NCBI RefSeq assembly: GCF_001746295.1
Contig: NZ_MJAH01000014.1
Coordinates: forward strand, 59,681-123,680
Reading direction: 5' to 3'
DNA from: Streptomyces sp. LUP47B
GTDB taxonomy: Bacteria; Actinomycetota; Actinomycetes; Streptomycetales; Streptomycetaceae
DNA: 64,000 nucleotides
Made by a program: the position numbers and the translations under genes. The notes beneath the pieces are model-generated. The model saw nothing but the letters and a program-made list of their open reading frames with translations. It was not told where the DNA came from and ran no database searches. Shown piece by piece: positions 25,681-34,716 of the stretch (positions within the stretch are counted from its first letter, which is position 1; each line of letters begins with the position of its first letter).

Positions 25681-25690
25681 ACCGGCCGGT
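25681..25690. promoter_or_regulatory. ACCGGCCGGT repeat before tesB
   Basis: The same 10-bp core as at 24438-24447, immediately before a TACAAC -10-like element (25690-25695) that is 6 nt from the tesB ATG. Its position over the promoter fits an operator shared by two acyl-CoA genes. Confidence 0.4.
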
Positions 25691-25701
25691 ACAACAGTTC
25701 C

Positions 25702-26568
25702 ATGAGCCAGGCACTTCAGGACCTCCTCGATCTGCTCGACCTCGAGCAGATCGAGGAGGACATCTTCCGCGGTCAGTCCCGGTCCGCCGTCGTCCCCCGC
25801 GTCTTCGGCGGGCAGGTCGCGGCGCAGGCGCTGGTCGCCGCCGGGCGGACGGTCCCCGAGGACCGGCTCGCCCACTCCCTGCACGCGTACTTCCTGCGCC
25901 CCGGCGACCCCGGCGCGCCGATCGTCTACACCGTCGACCGCATGAACGACGGCCGCTCCTTCACCGCCCGTCGCGTCCTCGCGGTCCAGCACGGCCAGCC
26001 GATCTTCGCCCTCTCCGCCTCCTTCCAGCGGCACGAGGAGGGCTTCGACCACCAGGCCGCCATGCCCACCGCCCCCGACCCGGCCACGCTCCCCACCTCC
26101 GCGGACCGGCTGCGCGGCTACGACCACCTGGACCCGGCGGTCGTGGAGCGCTTCCTGGAGGCCCGCGAGGCGATCGACCTGCGGTACGCCGACGATCCGC
26201 CGTACGGAAGGTTCGGCGAGCCGCGCGAGCCGCACTCCCAGGTCTGGTTCCGCACCAACGGCAAGCTCGCGGACGACCCGCTGCTGCACGTCGTCCTCGC
26301 CACGTACGTCTCCGACATGACGCTCCTCGACTCGACCCTCCTCGCGCACGGCCGCGGCGGCTGGGCCGTCGGTGACGTCGTCGGAGCCTCGCTCGACCAC
26401 GCGATGTGGTTCCACCGCCCCTTCCGTGCGGACGAGTGGCTCCTGTACGACCAGGAGTCCCCGTCGGCCCAGGGCGGCCGCGGCCTCGGCCAGGCCCGCA
26501 TCTACACGCAGGACGGCCGACTGGCCATCTCGGTGATCCAGGAGGGCGTGGTCCGCGCGCCCAGGTGA
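25702..26568 (+). CDS. tesB: Acyl-CoA thioesterase II
   Basis: 288 aa, double hot-dog TesB family. It hydrolyses medium/long acyl-CoA to free acid and CoA. The N-terminal hot-dog has VFGGQVAAQALVAAGRTVPE and SLHAYFLRPGDPGAPIVYTV; the C-terminal hot-dog has ATYVSDMTLLDSTLLAHG and SLDHAMWFHRPFRADEWLLY with the conserved Asp-His region. It is 34 bp after the acyl-CoA dehydrogenase but seems to have its own leaderless promoter. The end converges with a minus-strand gene 25 bp away. Confidence 0.93.
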   Translation: MSQALQDLLDLLDLEQIEEDIFRGQSRSAVVPRVFGGQVAAQALVAAGRTVPEDRLAHSLHAYFLRPGDPGAPIVYTVDRMNDGRSFTARRVLAVQHGQPIFALSASFQRHEEGFDHQAAMPTAPDPATLPTSADRLRGYDHLDPAVVERFLEAREAIDLRYADDPPYGRFGEPREPHSQVWFRTNGKLADDPLLHVVLATYVSDMTLLDSTLLAHGRGGWAVGDVVGASLDHAMWFHRPFRADEWLLYDQESPSAQGGRGLGQARIYTQDGRLAISVIQEGVVRAPR

Positions 26569-26593
26569 CGGCCGGCCCCCCCGGGGCCCGTGT

Positions 26594-27391
26594 CTAGGCC
26601 AGGCCCGCTTCCGCCAGCAGATACGCCGTCATCGGGTCGTAGTAACGCGGGCTCACCACATGGTCGTCCAGCGGCACGGTCACCTGGACCGTCCCCTCGG
26701 CCTCCGCCAGGAACAGCGCCGGGTCGTTGGAGTCGGCGTAGCCCACCGAGTCCACGCCGTGCTGTCCGGCGTAGCCCGCCCAGCCGTGGTCGGCGACGAC
26801 CAGGTCGGGCAGCGGACGGCCCTCGCGCTCCAGCGCCGTGAGGATGGCCTTCATCGGGTCGCCGGAATGCGTGTGCCACAGCGTGGCGCCGTGCTCCAGG
26901 ACCGCCACGTCCGCGAACTGCATGACGTACCCCTCGTCCGTCTGCAGCCCGTCCGGGATGACCACGATCTCGCAGCCGGCCGTGCGCAGCGCGGCGGCCG
27001 TGGCGTGGTGCACGTCCAGCATGCCGCCGGGGTGGCCGGTGGCGAACAGCACCCGCTGCTGTCCGTCCGCCGCCTTGCGCAGCCGGGCCGCCATGCGCTC
27101 CAGGCCGCCGACGGTCAGCTCGGGGTCGATGGTGTCCTGGCCGTACCGGTACTCCGGGTCGTCGTTGACCCCCACCCGCTCCGCCATCACCGCGAGCACG
27201 TCCTGCTCGTCACTCCAGCGGTCCCCGAGCTCCAGGCCGAACCAGTAGTGGCGGTTGCCGTTCGCCAGCTGGCGGTAGTGGGAGAGGTTGTTCTCACGCG
27301 GGGTGGCGACCTCACCCGCGATACGGGTCTTCACAAGGTGCTCGACGAGCTCGGCGCGGCTGGGTGTCCCGGGTATCGGCATGTCTCCCAT
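26594..27391 (-). CDS. Phosphatase-like conserved actinobacterial protein
   Basis: 265 aa. Proteins like this are usually labelled phosphatase in streptomycetes, but I see no fully diagnostic motif. Notable conserved-looking stretches are LFATGHPGGMLDVHH (mid-protein) and LPDLVVADHGWAGYAGQHG, which may hold metal or phosphate ligands. It is soluble with no signal peptide. The start is uncertain: ATG at 27391 or at 27382 (GGGAGA is only 2 nt before the latter). It lies 61 bp after the PucR gene on the same strand. Confidence 0.7.
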   Translation of the reverse strand: MGDMPIPGTPSRAELVEHLVKTRIAGEVATPRENNLSHYRQLANGNRHYWFGLELGDRWSDEQDVLAVMAERVGVNDDPEYRYGQDTIDPELTVGGLERMAARLRKAADGQQRVLFATGHPGGMLDVHHATAAALRTAGCEIVVIPDGLQTDEGYVMQFADVAVLEHGATLWHTHSGDPMKAILTALEREGRPLPDLVVADHGWAGYAGQHGVDSVGYADSNDPALFLAEAEGTVQVTVPLDDHVVSPRYYDPMTAYLLAEAGLA

Positions 27392-27452
27392 TCTGAGGCA
27401 CGCCTTCACGAGATCGCCGCGCATCCCGCACGCTGGGACGCGGGTCACCCGA

Positions 27453-28913
27453 TCATGGTCGCCGCAGCGCGAACCACAGCTCCATCCGTACGTCCGGGTC
27501 GTCCAGGTCCCGTTCCAGCAGCGCCGCGCACTTCGCGATCCGCTGCCGCACGGTGTTGCGGTGCACGTCCAGCGCGACGGCCGTCCGGTCCCAGCTGCCG
27601 TGCAGGGACAGCCAGGTGCGGAGGGTCTCGGTGAGGGTGGGAGCGAGCGGGGCCAGGAGCGCCTTGGCGTGTGCCTCGGCGTCCGCCTCCGGCACCAGGT
27701 CGGCGAGGGCGGGACGGGCCCCGTACCGGACCAGCCCGGCCCGGGTCGCACGGGCGCGGGCCAGCGCACGGCCCGCCTGTACGTCGGCGGTGGCCCACTC
27801 CCGCGGTCCGGCGACGGCACTGACCCCCAGTGTCCACCCCGGCTGCGGGGCCGGTTCCGGGCCGGCGGGCAGCAGCACCCGTACGACCTCCCGCGCCACG
27901 TCCACCAGCGGTGACCCGAGCGCCGCGCCCAGCGCGGAGGCGGCGACGGGGTCCGGAGCGGCGAGGCTGTCGGGCCGGGCGTGCACGACGACCCACCGCT
28001 CGCCCCCGAGGAGCGGGGCCACGTCCTCCGCCGGGGCGCCCAGCAGCAGCCGTACGAGAGCGGAGGAGCGCGCCGCCCCCGACCCGGTCTGATGCTCACC
28101 GGTGAGCAACGACAGCAGCACGGCGGCGACGGAGGCGATCGTGTGGTCGCCGGGATCCCGCCGCGGGGCGGCGACGCCGAGCACGAAGCCGTGCCCGGCG
28201 CCGAGGGAGTAGGCGGCGAGGTGGACGTCGGCGGTCGCGTGACTGGCGGAGGTCGGCGTCCCGGGACCGGAGGGGCGTACCACCTCCGTGAGCCCGGTCA
28301 GCGCCTCCCGGGCGACCGAGCCCACCAGTCGCCCGGCGGATGCCACCTCCGCCCCCTCAGGCCCGTACAGCACCGCCCACCCGCCGACCCGCTGCGCGAG
28401 CTGCCGCAGTACGGACGGCACCGGGTCGGGGCGGGAAGCGGCCGCGGCCAGGCTCTGCTGGGCCTCGGTGACGCGGCGCAGTTCCGCGTGGCGGGCCTGG
28501 GTCATCAGCTGCCAGACCGCGCGGGCCACGGCGGAGAAGGTGGTCCGGGGCGGGACCTCGATCAGGGGCAGCTCGTAGGCGTCGCAGGCCGCGACCAGCG
28601 CGCGCGGGACCGTGTCGTGCACCGGCGCCAGCCCGAAGCCGAGGGCAGCGCCGCCCGCCGCGACGATCCTGGACACGTAGTCGTCGAAGTAGGTGCCCGA
28701 ACCCGCCGCCTCCGGGATGTGCACCCCCGCCGTCAGCAGCAGCTCACCGCCCAGCAGATACGGGTACGGGTCCGCCATCTCCGAGGTGTGCGCCCAGTGC
28801 ACGACCGCGGACGGATCCGCGGGACCCGCGATCCGCCGCAGCCCGAGATCCTCCCTGGCCAGCAGCGCGGCCAGCGGGACCGGTGGGGTGGGTGGCACAG
28901 CCGGGTCCGGCAT
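27453..28913 (-). CDS. PucR-family transcriptional regulator
   Basis: 486 aa. An N-terminal PucR domain (about 10-135, RIAGPADPSAVVHWAHTSEM and LLLTAGVHIP), a GGDEF-like middle region, and a C-terminal PucR helix-turn-helix (about 430-486, HGSWDRTAVALDVHRNTVRQ then RIAKCAALL). This family controls purine, GABA and polyamine catabolism in actinobacteria. It is divergent (106 bp) from a transporter-ureohydrolase-decarboxylase operon, its likely target. The ATG at 28913 is chosen for the GGAAGGA 8-10 nt upstream. Confidence 0.93.
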   Translation of the reverse strand: MPDPAVPPTPPVPLAALLAREDLGLRRIAGPADPSAVVHWAHTSEMADPYPYLLGGELLLTAGVHIPEAAGSGTYFDDYVSRIVAAGGAALGFGLAPVHDTVPRALVAACDAYELPLIEVPPRTTFSAVARAVWQLMTQARHAELRRVTEAQQSLAAAASRPDPVPSVLRQLAQRVGGWAVLYGPEGAEVASAGRLVGSVAREALTGLTEVVRPSGPGTPTSASHATADVHLAAYSLGAGHGFVLGVAAPRRDPGDHTIASVAAVLLSLLTGEHQTGSGAARSSALVRLLLGAPAEDVAPLLGGERWVVVHARPDSLAAPDPVAASALGAALGSPLVDVAREVVRVLLPAGPEPAPQPGWTLGVSAVAGPREWATADVQAGRALARARATRAGLVRYGARPALADLVPEADAEAHAKALLAPLAPTLTETLRTWLSLHGSWDRTAVALDVHRNTVRQRIAKCAALLERDLDDPDVRMELWFALRRP

Positions 28914-29019
28914 GGTGGACGTTCCTTCCATCCGGTACGGCTCGAATGGATGAAACGTACACTTCGCAGTCGCTTTCCGGCCACCTACTGTCGACGCAGA
29001 CCGGCAGAAGGAGGGCCCC

Positions 29020-30465
29020 ATGGCCGTCGACTACACCGTCATCGTCGTCTACCTGGCCGGCATGCTCGCCATGGGCTGGTGGGGCATGCGCCGCGCCAGG
29101 TCCAAGAGCGACTTCCTGGTCGCCGGGCGCCGCCTCGGGCCCGCCATGTACTCCGGCACCATGGCCGCGATCGTCCTCGGCGGCGCCTCCACCATCGGCG
29201 GTGTGGGCCTCGGCTACCGCTACGGCCTCTCCGGCGCCTGGATGGTCTTCACCATCGGCCTCGGCCTGCTGGCCCTGTCCGTCTTCTTCTCCGCGCGCAT
29301 CGCCCGCCTCAAGGTCTACACCGTCTCCGAGATGCTGGATCTCAGGTACGGCGGCCGCGCCGGGGTCATCTCCGGCGTGGTCATGTGGGCGTACACCCTC
29401 ATGCTCGCGGTCACCTCGACCATCGCCTACGCCACGATCTTCGACGTCCTCTTCGACATGAACCGGACCGTCGCGATCGTCCTCGGTGGCTCGATCGTCG
29501 TCGCGTACTCGACCCTGGGCGGCATGTGGTCCATCACCCTCACGGACATGGTGCAGTTCGTCGTGAAGACCATCGGCGTACTGCTCCTGCTGCTGCCCAT
29601 CGCCGTCGTCAAGGCGGGCGGCTTCGGCGAGATGAGGGCCAAGCTGCCCACCGGGTACTTCGACCCGCTGGGCATCGGCGGCGAGACGATCTTCACCTAC
29701 GTCCTGATCTACACCTTCGGCATGCTCATCGGTCAGGACATCTGGCAGCGCGTCTTCACCGCCCGCAGCGACACGACCGCCAAGTGGGGCGGCACGGTCG
29801 CCGGCACCTACTGTCTCGCGTACGCCCTCGCCGGCGCCGTCATCGGTACCGCCGCCAAGGTCCTCTACCCGAACCTGGCCAACGCGGACGACGCCTTCGC
29901 GACCATCGTCAAGGACGAACTCCCGGTCGGGGTAAGGGGCCTGGTGCTCGCCGCCGCGCTCGCCGCCGTGATGTCGACGTCCTCCGGCGCGCTGATCGCC
30001 TGCGCGACCGTGGCGAACAACGACATCTGGTCGCGGCTGCGGGGCAGGCCTGCCGAAGGGGAGCGCGACGAGGTGCGGGGCAACCGCGCCTTCATCCTCG
30101 TCATGGGCGTGGCCGTGATCTGCACGGCGATCGCCCTCAACAACGTCGTCGAGGCGCTGACCGTCGCCTACAACCTGCTGGTCGGCGGCCTCCTCGTCCC
30201 CATCCTCGGCGGACTGCTGTGGAAGCGCGGCACCGCCCAGGGCGCGCTGGCCTCAGTGGTCGTCGGCGGCCTCGCCGTCATCGCCCTGATGGCGGGATAC
30301 GGCATCCTCGCCAACGAGCCCGTGTACTACGGGCTGCCGGCCTCCCTGGTCGTCTACGTCGCCGTATCCCTGGCGACCCCGGCGACCGACACCGCCGTAC
30401 TCGAAGCGTGGCGCGAGCGTCTCGCCGGGCGCGGTGTTCCCGAGCCGGTTCCGGCATCCCGGTAG
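29020..30465 (+). CDS. Sodium:solute symporter (SSS family)
   Basis: 481 aa with about 13 hydrophobic segments. Family features include YLAGMLAMGWWGMRRARSKS at the N-terminus, the FLVAGRRLGP loop and the ILGGLLWKRGTAQGALAS loop near the C-terminus. It imports a small solute with Na+. Being first in an operon with a ureohydrolase and a ThDP enzyme, it probably takes up a guanidino compound or polyamine such as agmatine or guanidinobutyrate (inference). The start follows an AGAAGGAGG-type site. The next gene begins 43 bp later. Confidence 0.92.
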   Translation: MAVDYTVIVVYLAGMLAMGWWGMRRARSKSDFLVAGRRLGPAMYSGTMAAIVLGGASTIGGVGLGYRYGLSGAWMVFTIGLGLLALSVFFSARIARLKVYTVSEMLDLRYGGRAGVISGVVMWAYTLMLAVTSTIAYATIFDVLFDMNRTVAIVLGGSIVVAYSTLGGMWSITLTDMVQFVVKTIGVLLLLLPIAVVKAGGFGEMRAKLPTGYFDPLGIGGETIFTYVLIYTFGMLIGQDIWQRVFTARSDTTAKWGGTVAGTYCLAYALAGAVIGTAAKVLYPNLANADDAFATIVKDELPVGVRGLVLAAALAAVMSTSSGALIACATVANNDIWSRLRGRPAEGERDEVRGNRAFILVMGVAVICTAIALNNVVEALTVAYNLLVGGLLVPILGGLLWKRGTAQGALASVVVGGLAVIALMAGYGILANEPVYYGLPASLVVYVAVSLATPATDTAVLEAWRERLAGRGVPEPVPASR

Positions 30466-30508
30466 ACCGGTCGGTTCGAACAGCACGACAGAAGGAAGGC
30501 ATACGACC

Positions 30509-31477
30509 ATGAGCTCCCCCGAGACCCCCCGCGGCCCCGTCGACTCCTCCCGCATCCCGCGCTACGCGGGCCCCGCGACCTTCGCCCGGCTGCCCCGCCT
30601 CGACGAGGTCGGCCGCGCCGACGTCGCCGTCGTGGGGGTGCCCTTCGACTCGGGTGTCTCGTACCGGCCGGGCGCCCGCTTCGGCGGCAACGCGATCCGT
30701 GAGGCGTCCCGGCTGCTCAGGCCCTACAACCCGGCCCAGGACGCGTCCCCCTTCGCGCTCGCGCAGGTGGCGGACGGCGGCGACATCGCCGTGAACCCGT
30801 TCGACATCCACGAGGCCGTCGAGACGATCGAGGCGGCCGCGGACGACCTCCTCGGCACCGGCGCCCGCCTGATGACCCTGGGCGGCGACCACACCATCGC
30901 CCTCCCCCTGCTCAGGTCCGTCGCGAAGAAGCACGGCCCGGTCGCCCTGCTGCACTTCGACGCCCACCTCGACACCTGGGACACCTACTTCGGCGCCGAG
31001 TACACGCACGGGACGCCGTTCCGCCGGGCGGTGGAGGAGGGGATCCTGGACACCTCCGCCCTCTCCCACGTGGGCACCCGCGGGCCGCTGTACGGCAAGC
31101 AGGACCTCACCGACGACGAGAAGATGGGCTTCGGCATCGTGACGTCCGCGGACGTCATGCGGCGCGGCGTGGACGAGATCGCCGACCAGCTGCGCCAGCG
31201 CGTCGGCGACCGGCCCCTCTACATCTCCATCGACATCGACTGCCTGGACCCGGCCCACGCGCCCGGCACGGGCACCCCCGAGGCGGGCGGCATGACCTCC
31301 CGCGAGCTGCTGGAGATCCTGCGGGGTCTGGCATCGTGCAACCTGGTGTCGGCGGACGTCGTCGAGGTGGCCCCCGCGTACGACCACGCGGAGATCACGT
31401 CGGTGGCGGCCTCCCACACCGCCTACGAACTGACCACGATCATGTCCCGCCAGATTGCAGAGGCCCGCGCGCAGTGA
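30509..31477 (+). CDS. Ureohydrolase, probable guanidinobutyrase/agmatinase
   Basis: 322 aa, arginase/agmatinase/formiminoglutamase family. The binuclear Mn site is complete: LGGDHTIALP, HFDAHLDTWD and SIDIDCLDPAHAPGTGTPE. The N-terminal region (SRIPRYAGPATFARLPRLDE) and the SRLLRPYN motif resemble pseudomonad guanidinobutyrases more than E. coli SpeB. It releases urea to give GABA or putrescine. GAAGGAAGG precedes the ATG, and its stop overlaps the next gene's start (GTGA at 31474-31477). Confidence 0.9.
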   Translation: MSSPETPRGPVDSSRIPRYAGPATFARLPRLDEVGRADVAVVGVPFDSGVSYRPGARFGGNAIREASRLLRPYNPAQDASPFALAQVADGGDIAVNPFDIHEAVETIEAAADDLLGTGARLMTLGGDHTIALPLLRSVAKKHGPVALLHFDAHLDTWDTYFGAEYTHGTPFRRAVEEGILDTSALSHVGTRGPLYGKQDLTDDEKMGFGIVTSADVMRRGVDEIADQLRQRVGDRPLYISIDIDCLDPAHAPGTGTPEAGGMTSRELLEILRGLASCNLVSADVVEVAPAYDHAEITSVAASHTAYELTTIMSRQIAEARAQ

Positions 31478-33159
31478 CTCACGACCACGACCTGGTGCTC
31501 CGCCCGACCGCCGCCCAGACCGAGGCCGCGCTGAACCCGCCTCCCGGCCGCAACGGCGGAGACCTGGTCGTGGAGACACTGGCCGCGCTCGGCGCGACGA
31601 CCGTCTTCGGCCTGCCCGGCCAGCACGCGCTCGGCATGTTCGACGCGCTCCGGCGGTCCGACCTGCGCTACATCGGCCTGCGGGTGGAGAACAACGCGGG
31701 CTTCGCGGCGGACGCGTACGGCAGGATCACGGGGGAGGCGGCGCCGCTGCTGCTGTCGACCGGCCCCGGCGCGCTGACGTCCCTGGCCGCTCTTCAGGAG
31801 GCGGCCGCGGCCTCGGCGCCCGTCCTGGCGATCAGCAGCCAGATCCCGTCCGCCGGTCTGGGCGGCGGCCGGCACGGCTATCTGCACGAACTCCCGGACC
31901 AGTCGGCCTCGTTCAGGGGCGTGGTGAAGTCGGTGCACACCGTCCGCGCCCAGTCCCAGATCCCCTCCGCGATCGAGGCGGCCTGGAAGTCGGCGCTGAC
32001 CGCCCCGCACGGCCCGGTGTGGGTGGAGATCCCGCAGGACGTGCTGCTGTCGCCGACCCTGATCCCCGTGGTGACGGGCGGCGACGCCTTCCCCGAGGAG
32101 CTGCCTCCGCGCCCCGAACTCACGGCGGTGGCGGCCGACCTGCTGTCGAACGCGGCCCGGCCGGCGATCATCGCGGGCGGCGGAGTGGTGCGGGCGGACG
32201 CTTCGGGGAAGCTGCGGCAGCTGGCGGAGGTTCTGCAGGCCCCGGTGGTCACGACTCCCGGCGGCAAGGGCGCCTTCCCCTGGAAGCACCCGCTCTCCCT
32301 CCAGTCCTGGATCGAGGACCGCCACACCACGGACTTCCTGGAGGACGCGGACGTACTCCTGGTGGTCGGCTCCGGGCTGGGCGAACTCTCCTCGAACTAC
32401 CACACGTTCAAACCGCGCGGCCGGGTCGTGCAGATCGAGGCGGACCTCGGCAAGCTGGAGTCCAACCACCCCGCGCTGGGCATCCACGCGGACGCGCGGC
32501 CGGCGTTGCAGGCGCTGCTGGAGACGGTCTCACCGAGGGAGGACGCGCAGGCTCCGGAGCGGGTACGTGACGTGCTCGCTCGCGTTGCGGACCGCATCGC
32601 CGCCCAGGAACTCACCCTGGAACAGGAGCTGTTGGCCTCGATCCGCCGAGCCCTTCCCGCCTCCGCCCCCTCCTTCTGGGACATGACGATCCTGGCCTAC
32701 TGGGCCTGGTCGGCCTTCGACGCCAAGGGCCCCAACCTTCTGCACTCCGCCCAGGGCGCCGGAGGTCTGGGCTACGGCTTCCCCGCGGCCCTGGGCGCCG
32801 CGGTTGCCGACCCTTCGCGCCCGGTCCTGGCGGTCTCCGGTGACGGCGGCGCCCTGTACTCCATCGCCGAACTCGCCACGGCCCGCCAGTACGACCTGAA
32901 CGTCACCTGGCTGATCGTCGACGACGGCGGCTACGGCATCCTGCGCGAGTACATGACGGACGCGTTCGGCGAGGCGACGGCGACGGAACTGACCCGCCCG
33001 GACTACGTGGCACTGGCGGAGTCCTTCGGGGTCCCCGGGGCCCGTACGACCCCGGAGAACCTGGCGGACGACCTCGCGAAGGCACTCGGCTCACCGGGGC
33101 CCTCGGTGGTCGTACTCCCGGCGGTGCTGCGGATGTTCGCGCCGACGCATCTGGGCTGA
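31474..33159 (+). CDS. ThDP-dependent enzyme, probable 2-ketoarginine decarboxylase type
   Basis: 561 aa, acetolactate-synthase superfamily. The N-terminal Pyr domain holds the catalytic Glu in GLRVENNAGFAADAYGR; the C-terminal PP domain has VLAVSGDGGALYSIAELATA. The motif that usually ends in NN reads IVDDGGYGIL here. Annotation by similarity would say acetolactate synthase, but tight coupling to a guanidinobutyrase-like enzyme points to an AruI-like 2-ketoarginine decarboxylase (P. aeruginosa AruI has a similar length). Translation is coupled by GTGA overlap. Confidence 0.85.
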   Translation: MTHDHDLVLRPTAAQTEAALNPPPGRNGGDLVVETLAALGATTVFGLPGQHALGMFDALRRSDLRYIGLRVENNAGFAADAYGRITGEAAPLLLSTGPGALTSLAALQEAAAASAPVLAISSQIPSAGLGGGRHGYLHELPDQSASFRGVVKSVHTVRAQSQIPSAIEAAWKSALTAPHGPVWVEIPQDVLLSPTLIPVVTGGDAFPEELPPRPELTAVAADLLSNAARPAIIAGGGVVRADASGKLRQLAEVLQAPVVTTPGGKGAFPWKHPLSLQSWIEDRHTTDFLEDADVLLVVGSGLGELSSNYHTFKPRGRVVQIEADLGKLESNHPALGIHADARPALQALLETVSPREDAQAPERVRDVLARVADRIAAQELTLEQELLASIRRALPASAPSFWDMTILAYWAWSAFDAKGPNLLHSAQGAGGLGYGFPAALGAAVADPSRPVLAVSGDGGALYSIAELATARQYDLNVTWLIVDDGGYGILREYMTDAFGEATATELTRPDYVALAESFGVPGARTTPENLADDLAKALGSPGPSVVVLPAVLRMFAPTHLG

Positions 33160-33170
33160 CGGCACGAAGA

Positions 33171-33208
33171 GGCGGCCCGTTCCCTCCCCCGAGGGGGAAC
33201 GGGCCGCC
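33171..33208. terminator. Strong bidirectional terminator hairpin
   Basis: GGCGGCCCGTTCCC (33171-33184) pairs with GGGAACGGGCCGCC (33195-33208), a perfect 14-bp stem with a 10-nt loop, between the ThDP gene and the converging peptidoglycan-binding gene. Confidence 0.88.
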
Positions 33209-33229
33209 GTGCGGTGGAGGTATGGCGGG

Positions 33230-33661
33230 TTACTTGGCCCGCAGCACCTTCCAGGTCTTCGGACCGACGATGCCGTCGTACGGCTTGATCTTGAACTCGT
33301 GCTGGAACCACAGCACGGCCTTCTTGGTCTTCGAGCCGAACTCGCCGTCGACCTTGAGCTTGGGCTTGTAGTCCGTGGTCTGGTTGATGTTCGCCTGCAC
33401 CTCCTTGACGGCCTGGCCGCTGCTGCCGAACTTCACCGTCTTGTGGCCCTTGTAGTAGCCGCAGTACCAGCCGAGGCTCGTGGTGTGCTTGCACTTCTTC
33501 GCGGCGGCGGTGGTGGTGGCATCGGCCGCGCCGGCGTGGGCGGTCGCCGTCCGGGCCGAGTCGGCCGGGCCGGCGGTGGCTGTGCCGCTCGCGACGCCGC
33601 CCAGCAGGGCGAGCGTGGCGATGCCGATGCCGATGGACTTGCTCGTTGCGGTGATGACCAT
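33230..33661 (-). CDS. Secreted peptidoglycan-binding domain protein
   Basis: 143 aa. Sec signal peptide (about residues 1-35: KSIGIGIATLALLGGVASG then an Ala-rich cleavage region), a short Cys-containing segment (KCKHTTSLGWYCGYYKG) and one PG_binding_1 domain (about 75-143, with VKEVQANINQTTDYKPKLKV and IVGPKTWKVLR). It has no catalytic domain, so it probably binds cell wall on its own or regulates a wall enzyme. The ATG is at 33659-33661 with GGGGAGCC upstream. The same domain ends the gene that starts 300 bp away on the other strand. Confidence 0.88.
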   Translation of the reverse strand: MVITATSKSIGIGIATLALLGGVASGTATAGPADSARTATAHAGAADATTTAAAKKCKHTTSLGWYCGYYKGHKTVKFGSSGQAVKEVQANINQTTDYKPKLKVDGEFGSKTKKAVLWFQHEFKIKPYDGIVGPKTWKVLRAK

Positions 33662-33960
33662 GTCTGGCTCCCCGTTCTGTGGTCGGTGGGGCGGTACGGG
33701 GTGGACCGCACCGCCCGTCCTGCACCACCGACATTGCAGGCCGAGTCCGGGGCGGGGTAAGGGCCGCCGGACAGTTGCCGTCGACGCGGGACGTCCCACC
33801 CTCCGACCTGCGGGGACGCTCCGCGTGGTGAGTCACCGGCGGGACGCCTCGGACGCCCTGTGGGGCGGCCGAAACCGCGCACCCCGCGAGGCGGCCCCGG
33901 GAACCGCAACGGCCTTGTGGGGCATCCTCGTTGAGGAGTGGCGACAGACATGGGGTGGAC

Positions 33961-34716
33961 ATGTCTCGTTGGAAGCAACTGCCGGACTCGCTGGACCCGC
34001 GGACGCGACAACTCGTCGTACAGCTGCGCAGGGCCAAGGACCACAGCGGCCTCGGTCTCCAGGCGCTGGCCGCCCGGACCGGCTACAGCCGGTCCTCCTG
34101 GGACCGTTATCTCAACGGCCGGTCGTCACCGCCGCGGGAGGCGGTGGCGGCGCTGGCCCGTGTCTGCGATCTCGACCCGGCCCGGCTGTTGGCCCTGCAC
34201 GAGGTGGCGGTGGAGGCGGCACGCGGCGGCGAAGGCGGTCCCCGTGCGGAGACGGCCGGGAAGGCAGCCCCGCGGAAGGGGCGTGGCCGCCGACGGTGGG
34301 TGCTCGCCGCCGTAGTGGGCGGTGCTGTCTCCGTGCTCGCGCTGGTGGTGGCCGCACCGTGGGGCGGCGGAGGGGAGGGGACGGGCAGCGGTCCGGCCTC
34401 GGCGTCGGAGACGGGTGAGGGGGCCTTCGTGTTCCGGGCCGGCAAGGACTACCCGTGCACGGTGCACCGGGCCGAGGACGGCCTGCTGTACGCGGGGTAC
34501 AGCAAGACCCGTGTCGGCCTGGTCGGCGTGGGCTCCGCACAGTGGGCCGTCGTCGAGGTGCAGTGCCTGCTGCGCCACCACGGCTACTCGCCGGGGATCG
34601 CAGACGGAGCGTTCGGGTCCCGCACCGAGCGTGCGGTGGAGCGGTTGCAGGAGGGCGCGCATCTCCGCGTGGACGGAATCGTGGGCGAGGACACCTGGGG
34701 GGTGCTTCGGAAATGA
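33961..34716 (+). CDS. Membrane-anchored HTH protein with extracellular peptidoglycan-binding domain
   Basis: 251 aa in three parts: an XRE-like helix-turn-helix (about 20-80, LGLQALAARTGYSRSSWDRY then LNGRSSPPREAV), a basic stop (KGRGRRR) and one transmembrane helix (about 113-133), then a PG_binding_1 domain (about 195-250, GIADGAFGSRTERAVERLQE, VDGIVGEDTWGVLR). The positive-inside rule puts the HTH in the cytoplasm and the wall-binding domain outside. This is the architecture of a one-protein envelope sensor. Its stop overlaps the start of the next gene by ATGA. Confidence 0.88.
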   Translation: MSRWKQLPDSLDPRTRQLVVQLRRAKDHSGLGLQALAARTGYSRSSWDRYLNGRSSPPREAVAALARVCDLDPARLLALHEVAVEAARGGEGGPRAETAGKAAPRKGRGRRRWVLAAVVGGAVSVLALVVAAPWGGGGEGTGSGPASASETGEGAFVFRAGKDYPCTVHRAEDGLLYAGYSKTRVGLVGVGSAQWAVVEVQCLLRHHGYSPGIADGAFGSRTERAVERLQEGAHLRVDGIVGEDTWGVLRK

